Assembly: GCF_027943255.1 (NCBI RefSeq)
Contig: NC_072896.1
Span: 118,947,879 to 119,011,878 of the forward strand
Direction of reading: 5' to 3'
DNA length: 64,000 bases
Source: Anastrepha obliqua
Lineage: Eukaryota > Arthropoda > Insecta > Diptera > Tephritidae
This document shows, in pieces, positions 32,346-43,903 of this stretch. Under the pieces are notes generated by a model. That model was not told the DNA's origin and did not search any database. It saw only the letters and a program-made list of their open reading frames with translations. Numbering within the stretch: the stretch's first letter is position 1; each line of letters starts with the position of its first letter. The translations under genes and the position numbers were made by a program.

Positions 32346-35299
32346 TCGGAAGATTTATAATTTTTGCGAACGACTAATCAGCGTAGCGCTCCTTTTCACG
32401 ATCACTTGCTCACTTTCCTTTCTGTGACTCCTTCAATTTTACTGTGCTCGAATTTGCAAAATTTTTGTTTTGAGCAGAGGTTTTAATGGTTGACTGAACT
32501 TAATTGTGGCCTTCTTGATTTATTGGCGGTCCTCAATTTGCCAGATTGGCTCTAATTTTAGAGATAAGGATATTTGATAATTTCGCTTGGGACCGCTGAG
32601 AACTCATTTAGAGACAACCTCACATCATAAATTTTGAAATGAGAGGATCGTTAAATCCGCGCTGTGTGTAATATACAATGGAAAAAATAATTTTCAATAT
32701 TTTCATATTTTTTAGATTTTATTTTTAATATTTTGTTGGACCAGTTTTACTTTTTTTTTTTTTTTTTGATTTTGTAAATAACGAACTCAGTTCTTAAACT
32801 ATTTTGCTAAAATTTTGCACCGAACAATTTTTTAATATAAATTCAGTTATTTCCAAACAGCATCAGGATCGGATCGCTTTAACCTATAGCTCCCGTAGAA
32901 GTGATTCTTCAAATATGGGGTTCCCAGTGGTAACAATTTTCGACTAAGGGTACTTCGAAACCTCGAGCCAATCTGGCATAACGCGGGACGCTATTTCGAA
33001 GGCGCCTATTAAGTACGATTACTATCAAAATTTTGCCCAAATTTTGTACCTGCACAGAGCAATCACTGTAGGCTATACCCGCGTTCTGGTATGGGTGCTA
33101 GTAGACTAGTAAAAAAGACGACAAACCACGCTACGTCAGGCCTGCGCTAAGAGTTCCAAAATCGCCTTTAGGTGATACTTACGTAATAGAAGTTTGATAA
33201 TTGTGCTGGCATATGCTGTATCAATCGTCTGCTAAAGATGCTGGGATCTTATGCACGTTCGAGGTCAAAAAGTCTCTCAACAACAACCTCTCTCTTCCTC
33301 TGAGCTACCAGCTCGTTTTCGGGGATTTTTGGCTGACTAAGAACCCAATTTAAGTGTGCCGAGAGCTGGCTGCAGACGATATTCAAAACAGGTTTCCATT
33401 GTTTTACCGGAATCGATTTTGTTGTGAAATGTGCCAGCGAAAAACTACCTACGCGTTCATCTTGAAGAAATCATGCCTTAATATGGCTGAGTAGACAATC
33501 TTCGTTGATGCCGAAAAGACACTCAAAACATTAACCAGACTTCTACAGGAGGAGAGGGCCAAGAAAATCCTAGCCAAAAATTTTCAATTAATATAGGAGC
33601 CATCGGTGTACAAGTGCTGGCAGAGAGACTTACCAAAGTAGCTATGCCAGTGGCATCTCGGCGACAGAAGAAGCCCAAATAATCTGCGGAACTCTTAACC
33701 GCTTTAACTTCATTTATTTGTTTTCTTTATTTTTCAAGGACTGTATATCAGTGTGGCATTTAACTTTCCGATTGCTTTGAAATATAAGGCATACAAATAT
33801 GTTAAAATAAAAGTCCATTGGTTCAATGACCATACGTTTGGGAGTGGGCATCGGTCTGGAAGGTATCAAGGCTAGAAATGTGTACAGAATTCCCAAATAT
33901 TAATAATAAAAAAGCGTCGTTAAAAGTGCGCGGGAGGAAAAGAAAAAAACCAAGTTCTGGGGGAAATATTTTTCAAATACAATACAATAACAACTTAACA
34001 AATTATTTACAAATACAAATTACAAGCAGAAAAGCTAAGAGACTACAGAACTCCATAAAAATGGAAAGTGATGGGTAGAGCAAGAGCTGAAAATAAAACC
34101 ATTATTCATCTAGCCCGTGAAAAAAAATATGTATTTTAACGATGACTTCACTTGAAGAAAACTTAAAAAAGATAATGAAAAGTAAATATTGAAACTTAAA
34201 GAGAAAGTACAGCCATAAATCAAATACCGCAGCGCCAACAGGTGTTAGAACTTGATCAAAAAGGGGTGCAAATAAATCATTCCAATTTGCAACAATGAGC
34301 AGCTTTGACAGCGGTTAAGAAGGATTGTGAAAGGCAACCGTTAAGCGCCAACCAAAGCGCACTCTTCCTTTCTACGCCACGCGCGCCGCAGCAAGACCTT
34401 AAGCAAATAACAGGTCGCGCATGCGACGTTCGTCAACGCCAGAAACTAAAAAGAGAAAAAAAATAAAATAATTAACATGCCAACCAACCGCAATAAAAAT
34501 GTGACGACAGTCATTTCAAGAATTCAAAAAAATAAAAATTCAAAATAAAACTCAAAAGCAGCGAACGAAGGTCAATAGCCAAATCACAATGTGGGCATGC
34601 TCAAGCTCGAATCGATGGCGCACAGCAATTTATCACGTTGGACATCATCTCGCTTGTTGCTTTTGTTATATTAGCGGCACAGCATTGACTTGTTCTCGTT
34701 CTCGTTTTCATTTTCATTTCTATTAACTTTTTAATGAATTCTTGTTTGCCGCTCTTCTTCGGACATAGCCACAGCCTTCCCCTCCCCACTTAACACTCAT
34801 TTCGGGTTTTTTTTTCATTTTGTTAGAGTTTTTGCAAGTTTCTGCTCGGGCGATTTTCAATTCGCAATACACGAAAAAGAAACCAGAACCGAACCAGTTG
34901 GGTACCAGTACTTTGCCGGCCTTCATTCATCGAAAAGTCGCAATCATTTCCGCAAATGATGAAATACGTGTGTTCGATATAAGTGGAGCATTTTAGCGTG
35001 CATGAGTGAGAGAAAAAGAGTGAAGTAGGACAGAATGGAGTGGATTTTTAAAACGTGCATTCTAGCAGCTGAAGTGGGTTGGCTTTTAAAAAAGACCCAA
35101 ATGCACCCAAACAAGAAAAATGTTTCATAAGCGCGGATAGACTTTAAGGCATCCATACACATTGTCAGCTTCAAAAGAAAGTGTTAACCGCAAATGGATC
35201 AATTTTGACTATTTTATTATTTATTTTGTAATTTCAATTATTGGTTCATAAAAATATAGTTGATACTACAACAACAAGCATATAAAATAAAGTTTCGAA
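32346..35299. other. Non-coding, no gene recognised
   Basis: Nearly 3 kb. It holds an 18-nt poly(T) at about 32751-32768, an unassigned low-quality open stretch near 33590-33690 ending AERLTKVAMPVASRRQKKPK and a stop, and a GC-richer block at 34320-34450. None has enough support for a gene call. The short frame ending at 33681 could be a retroelement ORF1 remnant. Confidence 0.4.
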
Positions 35300-35306
35300 C
35301 TATGTA

Positions 35307-35910
35307 GGTTAGGTTAGGTTGAAGCGGTTGTCCATTGTAGGACACACTCAGGCTCATGGCCCATTGTGATGCCGCGTGGGGAACTAGCTCCTATCCCTTC
35401 TGAAACCAATGTGTGCTATTCAAAAAGTTCGCAAGATCCTAACTCGTTGAAGAAATGTCCGCCCAAAATAACGAGAGCAGGACAGTGACACAGAAGGTGT
35501 GGGATCGTCTCTTCCTCGTCTAGACAACTTCTGCTGAAGTCATGGGTTTGCACACCCATTCTCTGGGCGTGCCTACCGATTAGGCAGTGCCCCGTAATAA
35601 CTGAAATCAGTGTGTTAAGACTACGCTTTTCTCTTCTTAGTAAAAGTTCCGTGCGTTTACTATAGAGAGTCGGCTACATCTGTCGAGCTATTTCACAAGT
35701 GGCTTCGTTACGCCATCTTTCGTTTGCTACTCTAACAATTTCCTCGCGGAGACGAAGTCTACATGTTTGCAAGTGTATACCTATATCATTGTCTCTGTAC
35801 TCATCAGTCAATTTGGTACCTATTTTCGCTAGTCCATCGGCTCTGCAGTTGCCCTCAATGTCGGAATGGCCAGGAACCCATGCTATCATTAGGTGAAATG
35901 ACTCAGCCAT
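35307..35910 (-). mobile_element. RNase H-bearing non-LTR 3' fragment with (TTAGG)n-type tail and target duplication
   Basis: A 604-bp copy flanked by CTATGTA (35300-35306 and 35911-35917). The minus strand reads IAWVPGHSDIEGNCRADGLA (RNase H C-terminal block with the conserved His), then ATCEIARQM, a stop, and the knuckle region SRSCLDEEETIPHLLCHC. It is the same subfamily as 7335-15597, shown by the shared 3' UTR (GAAGCGGTTGTCC, CCCATTGTGATGCCGCGTGG). The tail is GGTTAGGTTAGGTT at its left edge. Confidence 0.85.
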
Positions 35911-36288
35911 CTATGTAAAAATTCTTAAAATTTCAAACTTTTTACTCAGTTTCATAAATCATTAAATTTGGGCGTATTAAGGTGCAAGTTTCAAATGGTT
36001 AAAAATCGCGTTGATTTTTGAGAATTTTTTCTGCTGATGGTGTTGGGTGTTTTCTTCCACATAAAAAATTTTGGAGTAACCGTTAAATGGAGAAAATGTA
36101 CAGGGCCGCGGCCGAAAAATTTCTGAAAAATCACTGAGATTTTTTACTTACTTAAAACTGGAACTTTATCAAAAATTAAAGCTATAACTTGCATAATTGA
36201 AACTTTTTAAGAAATTCTGAGTAAAAAGTTTGAAACTTTGTTTATGTGGTTTTTGTTGTAGTATGAACTAAATATATAAATATATATA

Positions 36289-37521
36289 AGGTTGTCAAAA
36301 AAGTCTTGCGGTATTTTTATTGAATTTTCAATTGTTCATAAAATTGGTTATAATAATGCGATTTAAGTCAAATATGCGCCGTTTTGTTCGATGACGAGTT
36401 CCCAACGAGATGCCAACTTCATAATGCCCGTCTTATAGAAGCTCGCTTCCCTATTGTCAAAAAACTCGGAGAACCAATTTTCACAGGACTCTCTTGTGGA
36501 CAACTTCCGACTACCAAGCTCGTTCGCCATGGACAGAAGTAGGTGGTAATCACTTGGTGCGAGATCCGGACTATACGGTGGATGCAAAAGAACCTCACAT
36601 CCGAGTTGCCGGAGCTTCTGGCGCGTCACCAAAGATGTGTGTAGCCTGGCGTTGTCCGGATGGAAGACAATTCGGCTTCTGTTGATCAAAGATGGCATCT
36701 TCTGCATGAGTGCTGCATTCAAGCGGTCCAGTTGTTGGCAGTACAGGTCCGAATTGAGCGTTTGGCCATAGGGGAGCAGCTCATAGTGGATGATTCCCTG
36801 CCAATCCCACCAAACACACAGAAGAACCTTCCTGGCCGTCAATCCAGGCTTGGCCACCGTCTGGGCAGCTTCTCCGCTTTCCGACCACGACCGTTTGCGC
36901 TTCACGTTGTCGTAAGTGACCCACTTTTCATCGCCAGTCACCATCCGCTTCAAAAAATGGGTCGATTTTGTTGCGATTCAGAAGAGATTCTCATGGATCC
37001 ATACGGGCAAAAATGTTTTTTTGCGTCAAGTCGTGTGTCACCCATACATCGAGTTTCTTTTTGAATCCAAGCTTCTTCAAATGGTTTATAACGGTTTGAT
37101 GACTCATGCCCAGCTCTTGGCCGATGCTACGGCTGCTACTATGCCGGTCTCTTTCGATCAATTCAGCGATTTTATCGAAATTTTCGACGAAAGGCCTTCC
37201 GGACCGTGGCGCATCTTCGATCACCTTTGCACCAGAACGAAAACGTTGAAACCATCGTTGTGCGGTGGAAATGGATACATTTTTGCCTTTATCGTAGTAG
37301 TACTGTAAAATATGCCGTATTTTCTCTTTATTTTGCTCCATGTTTGTGACGCTATAACTCACGAACGACTAAAAGCAAACAACAATTAATCAAACACGTG
37401 GTAGCACGTGAAAAGAGCTTTCCAAAAAGCTCTAGCGTGAACCGATGCGACGAATACAACTAGAACTACGCGCTTGCAAAGAAAAGCTTGCGGAAATACC
37501 GCAAGACTTTTTTGACAACCT
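36289..37521 (-). mobile_element. DD34D mariner with perfect 28-bp TIRs
   Basis: A 1233-bp mariner. Inverted ends begin AGGTTGTCAAAAAAGTCTTG and are identical over about 28 bp, and TA flanks each side (36287-36288 and 37522-37523). Size and structure are typical of full-length mariners, although the transposase gene has a short internal deletion. Identical TIRs suggest fairly recent mobility. Confidence 0.95.
36363..37341 (-). pseudogene. Mariner (DD34D) transposase pseudogene
   Basis: It starts at MEQNKEKIRHILQYYYDKGK (ATG at 37341). Around 14 residues of the usual first HTH are missing after DKGKN. The second HTH (SSRSIGQELGMSHQTVINHL) is intact and is followed by KLDVWVTHDLTQKN. An in-frame TGA and a one-base insertion in a T run lie close together near 36965-36985. 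The catalytic core is then complete: TGDEKWVTYDN, HPDNARLHTS and PPYSPDLAPSDYHL, with exactly 34 residues between the last two Asp. The C-terminus runs to 36363. With the two lesions it cannot make a full protein. Confidence 0.9.
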
Positions 37522-37639
37522 TATATATATTTTTATAAACGAATAATTGATATTAAAAAGTAATTAAATAAGTAGTCAAAACTTATTATTTGCGCTGATT
37601 TTGTTTCACCGGCTTTTTATACGCCATTTGTTCGCCATT

Positions 37640-37850
37640 TGCTAGGATTGTTAAGGTTTTGTTGAAGTTGATTAGAAGCCATTACTAGAGTGTCATCGGC
37701 ATATGTAGCTATATGTGTGCTTACTGTTAAAGGAAGGTCGAGCGTATACGGTAATTGTTCCAGGACACTTCCCTATGGAACACCTGCATAGATTTCATAG
37801 AGTCTGGTAACTTCTTCATTTATTTTAACTCGAAAATGTCACCTTTGTAA
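37640..37850 (-). pseudogene. Jockey-like non-LTR RT fragment
   Basis: The minus strand encodes a short RT block: a GVP...GSVLEQLPYTLDLP-like segment with one stop, followed by HIATYADDTLVMASNQLQQN. GVPQGSVLGP...ADDT is typical of Jockey-clade RT. No other domain survives nearby. Confidence 0.55.
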
Positions 37851-38254
37851 GTATGATTTTAGTGACATAAAGGAATTATGAGGAAGATTCATTTAATAAG
37901 ATCAGAAAATTTTACAGATCTAAGTATGATACATATGTCAGGAACGCCTCTTGCATACGTTTATGGTATGGCCTTTAAATAAACGCGGCATATGCCAGCC
38001 TAGAGCGTACGAATACAGTAAAAAGCAATTTCTGGGTATAAGGGTCCCTAAGATATGAGCTATTCCGTCAAACAAAACCTAAGATAGAATATGATTTTGA
38101 TAATATGAAATTAATGTGAGTATTAAATGAAAAACGACTGTCATAAATTACACCAAAATCTTTGGATTCTTTAAAAAGTTGAAGCACCATATTAGGTATG
38201 CTCTAAAAACTATGAAAAACAATAGAGATTTTGGAAAAAGTGACACTCGTCTTA
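37851..38254. other. Non-coding, possibly an older retroelement
   Basis: Some stretches could be further Jockey RT sequence in decayed frames, but I could not align them with confidence. Confidence 0.3.
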
Positions 38255-38425
38255 AAAATGTAAATAAAAACTAAAAACATGGAAAATTGGCAACATAGCA
38301 TCTCAGCGGATGTTTAACATATACAACTGATGATGCTGCTTAATTGCTATCGCACGGTAGTGCAAACTATAGAGGTGGTCTCAATAATCACATAGCAACG
38401 CTTTGCAAAGTTTTGAGTATTTATT
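38255..38425 (+). repeat. Dispersed repeat X, copy 1
   Basis: Shares a diverged ~170-bp block with 38885-39060: GGCAACATAGCATCTC, GATGATGCTG, a CTCAATAAT segment and TTGAGTATTTATTTA near the end. No coding content. Two more sequences (40.2 and 42.4 kb) share only the GGCAACATAGCA motif. Confidence 0.6.
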
Positions 38426-38884
38426 TACTAACAATTTTTTTATTTGATCATTTAATTTTCTTTCCAAACAGACCCCACGCCAAAGTTGGGTAAGCAGTGT
38501 TTCACATCCTTCAAATTTTGATGTTAAAAAACACATTAAAGCTGTTATGGGAATGTAGCTACTGAAGAAGAAGCTAAAGAGAATACTTATCAAGCACTCT
38601 TTAGAGACAAATCTGTGGACATACATATGTAGCTGAACATCATTCTTCGGAATGAAAAGAAATGAGAATACTGTCTGCATTGTGATGAAGTCTTTAGATG
38701 GCGAAGTTTTTTAACACCAATGCAACAGAGTTTCCACTTTTGCGAACAAAACTACTGAAATTAATAAAATATGCAAATTATACCAATTTATTCACAATTT
38801 ATAAAAAAAATACTTTTCACAAACCCAAAAATTCTTTTCACTTTCCAATCAATCTCTAACTTTGCCACACTAAACTTAATGTAA
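38426..38884. other. Non-coding between repeat X copies
   Basis: A 99-codon minus-strand frame at 38381-38680 has no recognised domain and is not called. Confidence 0.35.
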
Positions 38885-39060
38885 ACTAAATGTAAAGCTA
38901 AAAAATATGGAAAATTTGGCAACATAGCATCTCCGTGGATGCTTTACTGCGCAGATGATGCTGATGAATAATTGCTCTCGCTCCGCATAATGCCATAGAC
39001 CGTCTCAATAATAGCACAGAGATATTTTACAAAGTTTGAGTATTTATTTATTTTTTTTTT
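38885..39060 (+). repeat. Dispersed repeat X, copy 2
   Basis: Direct-orientation partner of 38255-38425, with the same motif order and diverged sequence. Followed by a poly(T) tract (39048-39064). Confidence 0.6.
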
Positions 39061-39490
39061 TTTTAAAACTACAGTTTTTTTTTTAATAAACGTTGTTGTA
39101 GTATACAAAATCAATATTTTTGAGAGTTTCAAACTTCGTACACAACTTTAAAAAAATTAATCAAATTTTTTTTAAATTTTTGGGTACACAACTTTATAGC
39201 CCATTTAATTTCAGTATAAGAGTGGTAAAGTTAAAAAAAATTCTTATGCCAGAAAATGCGTAACGCCGTCCACAAACAAAAAAACAAAAATCAAAATCAG
39301 TGCGAAATTTCAATTACTCTAAACTGGCAAAAATTTTATATCAAAATTTATTGCGCTATAAAACTGTAAGCTTAGAAATCTTCTACATCTTCTTACTAAA
39401 AAGTTTAAAATTTTGATGAAAATATATTGAATTGATTTACAATTTTTGTACATAGTGCGAAATTTGAGTTATATGATTTGTATTTTTATA
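39061..39490. other. Non-coding, no gene recognised
   Basis: AT-rich, with A and T runs and no coding signal. Confidence 0.5.
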
Positions 39491-40040
39491 TAGGTTAGGT
39501 TAGGTTAACCAGATTGCTTGCCTAAGATAAGACACTCGGTGGCCCTAAGTCAAAGTGTGATACCCGCATTTGATTTCCATCACCTAACTAAGTAGCTTAA
39601 GCCACATAGATCTTTTTAGGAAAGTAACTATGATAGTTCCACCAGTGAGATATTTTGAAAATTTCTCCGGTCTGCAAAGAAATAATCGCCTAGATATTTG
39701 GCCCAGCTTCTTTGAAATGCAGGACATTCACAGAGGAGGTGGTATACCGACTCCATTTCTTCTTCATCTCCACATCTCCAGCAGAAGTCATTATAAGTTA
39801 CGCCCACTCCACTGGTTACGTTGACAATAGTGCAGTGACCCGCTGGTAGTTGATCTGTTGCATCCAAGCAGACATTTTGTCCTTTTAAGGTTTTAAGGTT
39901 TTGACCAAACCGCTTTGGAGACCCTACAGTTAGTGGTCAGAGACCACCTTCTAGTGGTTTCCGCGATTACGCTCAAGTCAAACGCAGTACACAGTTCGTT
40001 TAGAGGAGTGCTTATATCCGCACCTCCTGTAGTGTAACCA
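39491..40040 (-). mobile_element. RNase H-bearing non-LTR 3' fragment with (TTAGG)n-type tail
   Basis: The minus strand encodes DQLPAGHCTIVNV, then FCWRCGDEEEMESVYHLLC (C-terminal knuckle), then CPAFQRSWAKYLGDYFF. Upstream, 39890-40035 reads as the degraded end of RNase H. The left edge is TAGGTTAGGTTAGGTTAACC (39491-39510). It is distinct in sequence from the 28 kb and 7 kb subfamilies, though it shares the architecture and tail. Confidence 0.75.
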
Positions 40041-40099
40041 ACATTTAAAGTTTTTTTTTTAAGTTTAAAAAAATAATAATAAAATAAATAGATAAATAG

Positions 40100-40295
40100 A
40101 TATGGAAATGATGCAAAGAAAATTGTTGGTTATGAAATAATTGAAACACTAAGTGAATACATCAAAAACTTTTTTCTCTCTCATTTAATATTCAGAAAAT
40201 TAGCAACATAGCAAATAACCAAAGATTGTAAATTTCTCATTCTGCTGTTTAATGCTCTGAAAAAAAAAAGTGAACCGAACTTGAACTTAATTCCA
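40100..40295 (+). repeat. Repeat Y, copy 1
   Basis: About 195 bp nearly identical to 42312-42505 (AGATATGGAAATGATGCAAA at the start; GTGAACCGAACTTGAAC near the end). The copies share indels in A runs and a few substitutions. No coding content. The two copies are in the same orientation 2.2 kb apart. Confidence 0.8.
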
Positions 40296-41534
40296 CCCTT
40301 AAATTGAATTTTTATAAATGAGTAACACAGCCATAAATCATTCGATCGATTTGGCTCAATGGCTTTTGTAAACCTTCCAGTTTATGCTGCAGCTTTTGAC
40401 AGGCCGATACGAATGGGAATAGTTGAAGCAATTTGTAGCCGGTATAGAAACAAGATGCACATAAATATCTTTGTATGTATCCCTTCAACCAATCTTACTA
40501 TTCATATTGCATTGAACAGAAGAATCTATTGATTGGCTGTACTACTTTTCTATCGTCATAAATTAATTTGATTTCAATGCAACTAAATACAAAGGGAGGT
40601 CTTAGTTCACCAATTCAAGGTCTCCAAGCGATTACGAAAAGTGCAATAAATTTTGTGTGAATTTTCTCGCTATGTTGTTTTTTTTGTCTTTTTGTACTAT
40701 GATTCATACGACACAATTAGAAGCAACAAGTTAATTGTCGTTTAACTGGCAAATTCCACTAAAATTAAACGAATTAGTCTTTGGTGTTGTTCAGGTGGTT
40801 GGGTGTGGCTTGAAGGAAGTCTGACCACTTCACTTAGTTAGGTAATGAAGGAAATAGGTTGGTAATTGGATTAGGGAATCAAAGGTGTTTAAGTTTAATT
40901 ACAAATGTTAAAACATGAAATATAAATTTCTGACTGTAGCGGTCTAACTGTGATTAAGTTGCAATAGTTCAGTTTTTTTTCTATTATTCAACTTTTAAGT
41001 GAATAATTGGCTAATGGTTGTTTGAACTCATAAATATGTATCTTAAATGGTGTGCAACCCTAAGTATTAGAGTAATTTTTTTTTTTGTAATAAAACTGGA
41101 CTATATTTGTTGGAGGTTTGCACTTCGACCTCATGGCCTTTTGTGTAAAATACTCAGTGCACTGGCCTTCTTATTCTATGGGAAGCTAACTGAAAATCTA
41201 CTGACTTGCAAAAAAATATGAGTAGGAATTTTTGCCACTCAATAACAACTACAAAAATTTGTAATTAAAGCAGAACTAACACGTTTTTGTATGGTGAAAT
41301 TTTTCATCTGTGTCTTTTTTTTGGAAGACGGATCAGAATTGTAGCAAGTAGTCTTTTTAAACTTACATTTCCATTCAGATTTTCGCAGAATAGTGAGGAC
41401 AGTCTTTAGCTGAGCTGAATGTAAAAATTTGTTTAGTTTTCATGAATAAGTTGAGCCAGCTTACAGAAAATGCTTCGAGATGAGATAGGGTGGCCTACTC
41501 GTCAACTCTGGTGAAGTTGGATCAGAGAACCTGT
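40296..41534. other. Non-coding, no gene recognised
   Basis: No supported gene or transposon. A 67-codon frame at 41018-41221 has no recognisable feature. Confidence 0.45.
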
Positions 41535-41757
41535 GAAACAGAGCAAGCCCTTGAGAAGAGTGTGAACATTGAAAGGATTGACAAAATATATGACTAGCCG
41601 TGCGTTACCTCTAAGGTAGCCATGAAATGCCGCACATCCCTTACGATATGGCTGAGTCATGTCACCCAAAGGTAACACTAGTTTCTGCCCATTGCGACAT
41701 TGAAGAGAACTGCAGAGCCGATGAACTTCGGAGGGTTGGCACCAATTTTACTTTCCT
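41535..41757 (+). pseudogene. Non-LTR RT thumb / RNase H fragment
   Basis: The plus strand reads ALEKSVNIERIDKIYD (RT thumb, same motif as at 8.6 kb), then VAMKCRTSLT, then in another frame SAHCDIEENCRADELRRVGT, the RNase H HSDIEGNCRADELA block with His replaced by Cys. It is interrupted at 41758 by the start of a small inverted-repeat element. Confidence 0.6.
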
Positions 41758-42197
41758 TATACAAAGTGATACAAAATGAATAACCAATTTTATTTTTGAA
41801 TAAAGTTTATTTTTTTTTATTTTTTTAATAAATAAAAATAAAAATACTTCGAGTGATGGAAATCTTTGTTTTGAACTTAACACTCCATTGCTTCTTGTTG
41901 CCTACTGCAGCTGTCTGGTTCACACATGACAATTAACATTATTTTTTTTTCCTTGTTAACTCCTCTCGGGAGCATAGGTCCTTGACAATATTCTTCCACC
42001 GTACACGGTTCTGTGCTGTTGTTTTTCCACCGTCCCATAAGATGTCAGCACCTGTTAGTTCGCGCAACATCGACCTTCTCCAAGTGTTTTTCGGGCGACC
42101 GCGACCTCTGCTCACTTGAGGGTGCCAGTCCAATGCCATTCTCGACATGCACATGTCAATTATGATGTGATCTAATTAATTTTGCGACACCTTGTAT
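41758..42197. mobile_element. Small non-autonomous element with ACAAGGTG-type ends
   Basis: Left end ATACAAAGTGATACAAAATG. The right end, read inwards, is TACAAGGTGTCGCAAAATTA. TA lies at both edges. Internal sequence near 41848 (ACTTCGAGTGATGGAAATCT) is shared with the element at 51901-52088, so both belong to one MITE-like family. It carries an internal RTE-like insertion. Confidence 0.5.
41940..42158 (-). mobile_element. RTE-like non-LTR 3' fragment inside a MITE
   Basis: The minus strand encodes MALDWHPQVSRGRGRPKNTW, then GADILWDGGKTTAQNRVRWK and IVKDLCSREELTRKKK, the C-terminus of an RTE- or CR1-like ORF2. It ends in an A-rich tail at 41940. Its 3' UTR shares TCTCGGGAGCAYAGG with the region at 53155. 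Confidence 0.6.
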
Positions 42198-42311
42198 AGC
42201 TGCTCAACCATTATTTTGATGCACCCGGATAATCAATATCAAATGCCGCTTATTAAAAATCTTAATTTCTACGAATAACAAAAAGTTCAAATTATTGTGC
42301 CTACCTCCGTA

Positions 42312-42505
42312 GATATGGAAATGATGCAAAGAAAATTGTTGGTTATGAAATAATTGAAACGCTAAGTGAATAGATCAAAAACTTTTCTCTCCCTCATTTA
42401 ATATTCAGAAAATTGGCAACATAGCAAATAAGCATAGATTGTAAATTTCTCATTCTGCTGTTTAATGCTCTGAAAAAAAAATGTGAACCGAACTTTAACC
42501 AAAAA
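42312..42505 (+). repeat. Repeat Y, copy 2
   Basis: Direct repeat of 40100-40295. It lies about 110 bp right of the MITE at 41758-42197. Confidence 0.8.
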
Positions 42506-42689
42506 TTTTAATTTATACGAATAACAAAAAATTCAAGTTTATTTAAGTCAGATTTCATGTGGACTAGAACCAAAAATCACACCCTAAATACGTAATAAGA
42601 ATCATATTTGTGATTTTATGAGTCAGTCTCCATTCAAATTGGAGATTAGCCCGGACAAATAAACAGGAAAAAAGTTATATGTAAAGTTC

Positions 42690-43105
42690 GTGCTTAGCTC
42701 TTGCTTACATGCGAATCACCACAGAGGATTTTTCGGAGAATTAAGGAAAGCCAACTGTCGAAGACGAAGCATTCTTCACCAAGGCAATTCTAGCTGTCAC
42801 ATAGCGGCTCACACAAGAGAGTTTTTGAGCACTCAAAAAATCGAATTGATGGGTCAACCGCCTTACAGCACGGACTTGGGATCTAATGATTTCTTCTTTT
42901 TTCGCGAACATCAAAACACATTTCGAGATCAACGCTTTTTAACGCCTAACTTAGCTGTACTAGCCCTTGAGCAGCTCATTTTGGAGGTATCCATTTCTGA
43001 GTGGCAGAAGTGCTTTGAAAATTGGTTCAAGCGAATACACACTTCTGCACTATTTGGACTGCCAAGGAGAAAATTTTGAAAAACAATAAAGCCATTTTGA
43101 TTATT
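42690..43105 (+). pseudogene. Mariner transposase C-terminal fragment
   Basis: The plus strand gives RRRSILHQGNSSCHIAAHTR, then TQKIELMGQPPYSTDLGSND, then SISEWQKCFENWFKR. It is a relative of the mariner at 45838-47122. The second catalytic Asp is replaced by Gly (HQGNSS for HQDNAS); the third Asp (SNDFFFF) is kept. The N-terminal half and both ends are missing. Confidence 0.7.
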
Positions 43106-43903
43106 GTTTTACTGTGTTTTCATTAATGGGCGCAAAATATAGAAGGCAACTCTCTTATCTTCCTAAAGTCAAAGAGTTTGTTTTTTAGTATGGGGGAAAA
43201 AAATGTATGAAAAAAATATCGAAATTGCAGGGCTGTAAAATGCTTCTACTGACAGCAACTTTCATTTTTGCATAGCAATTAATTTAAAATTTGTTTTGCC
43301 TGTGGCAAAATTGTACTATGAAAAATGTATTAAAGTTAAAATAATTGACCTTAACAACTTAACTTAACTTCTCTTGAATGCGCGAAACTTACTTTAAAAA
43401 TGAATGCTCCAAAATGTCTTTGAATATTAGCGGATTAAGCCATTCAAGCAGCACTCAACTCAAGTTTAGAAGTTCTATATTTTTTAAACTTCTAGGTTTA
43501 TGCAAAAACAAACCATTTATGCCGATAGTGGAATTTTTTTGAAACCTAGAGGCCCTCCACAGTCAGCAAGCAGATGTAAGACATTAAGTGCAACCAAAAA
43601 ATTACCAACTATTTTAGTGTTTGCCAAAAAAGTTAAAGCATTCATAAAATTTGACAATTTTCAGTTGACCCCGTTAAGCGCTAACAGGATGCCATCTATC
43701 TGCCCGTGTTGTTGGCAAGTCGTGCAAGAGCATTTACAGCAGTGCTCATCACCTGTTATGCTTTACATTAATATCTCTGTGTGTTGCAGTAAACTGTTGG
43801 CGTTCTAATTTCAAAATCGTGCAGAAGACAGAAGAAGGCGAAAAAATTAAGACGACCAAGAAGAAGTGCTTGCGCCGTAATTTAAAAACAAAAAATATAA
43901 TAA
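43106..43903. other. Non-coding, no gene recognised
   Basis: A 102-codon frame at 43500-43808 has no recognised domain. It could be a fragment of unknown origin, and I do not call it a gene. Confidence 0.4.

Noticed and set aside
32001..32360. A 119-codon open frame across the tandem repeats
   Set aside because: It is open because the repeat unit lacks stops in that phase; the translation is repetitive and follows the repeat, not a protein.
43500..43808. A 102-codon frame considered as a gene
   Set aside because: No family match from the sequence I can read, no neighbouring exon, and no splice signals in phase.
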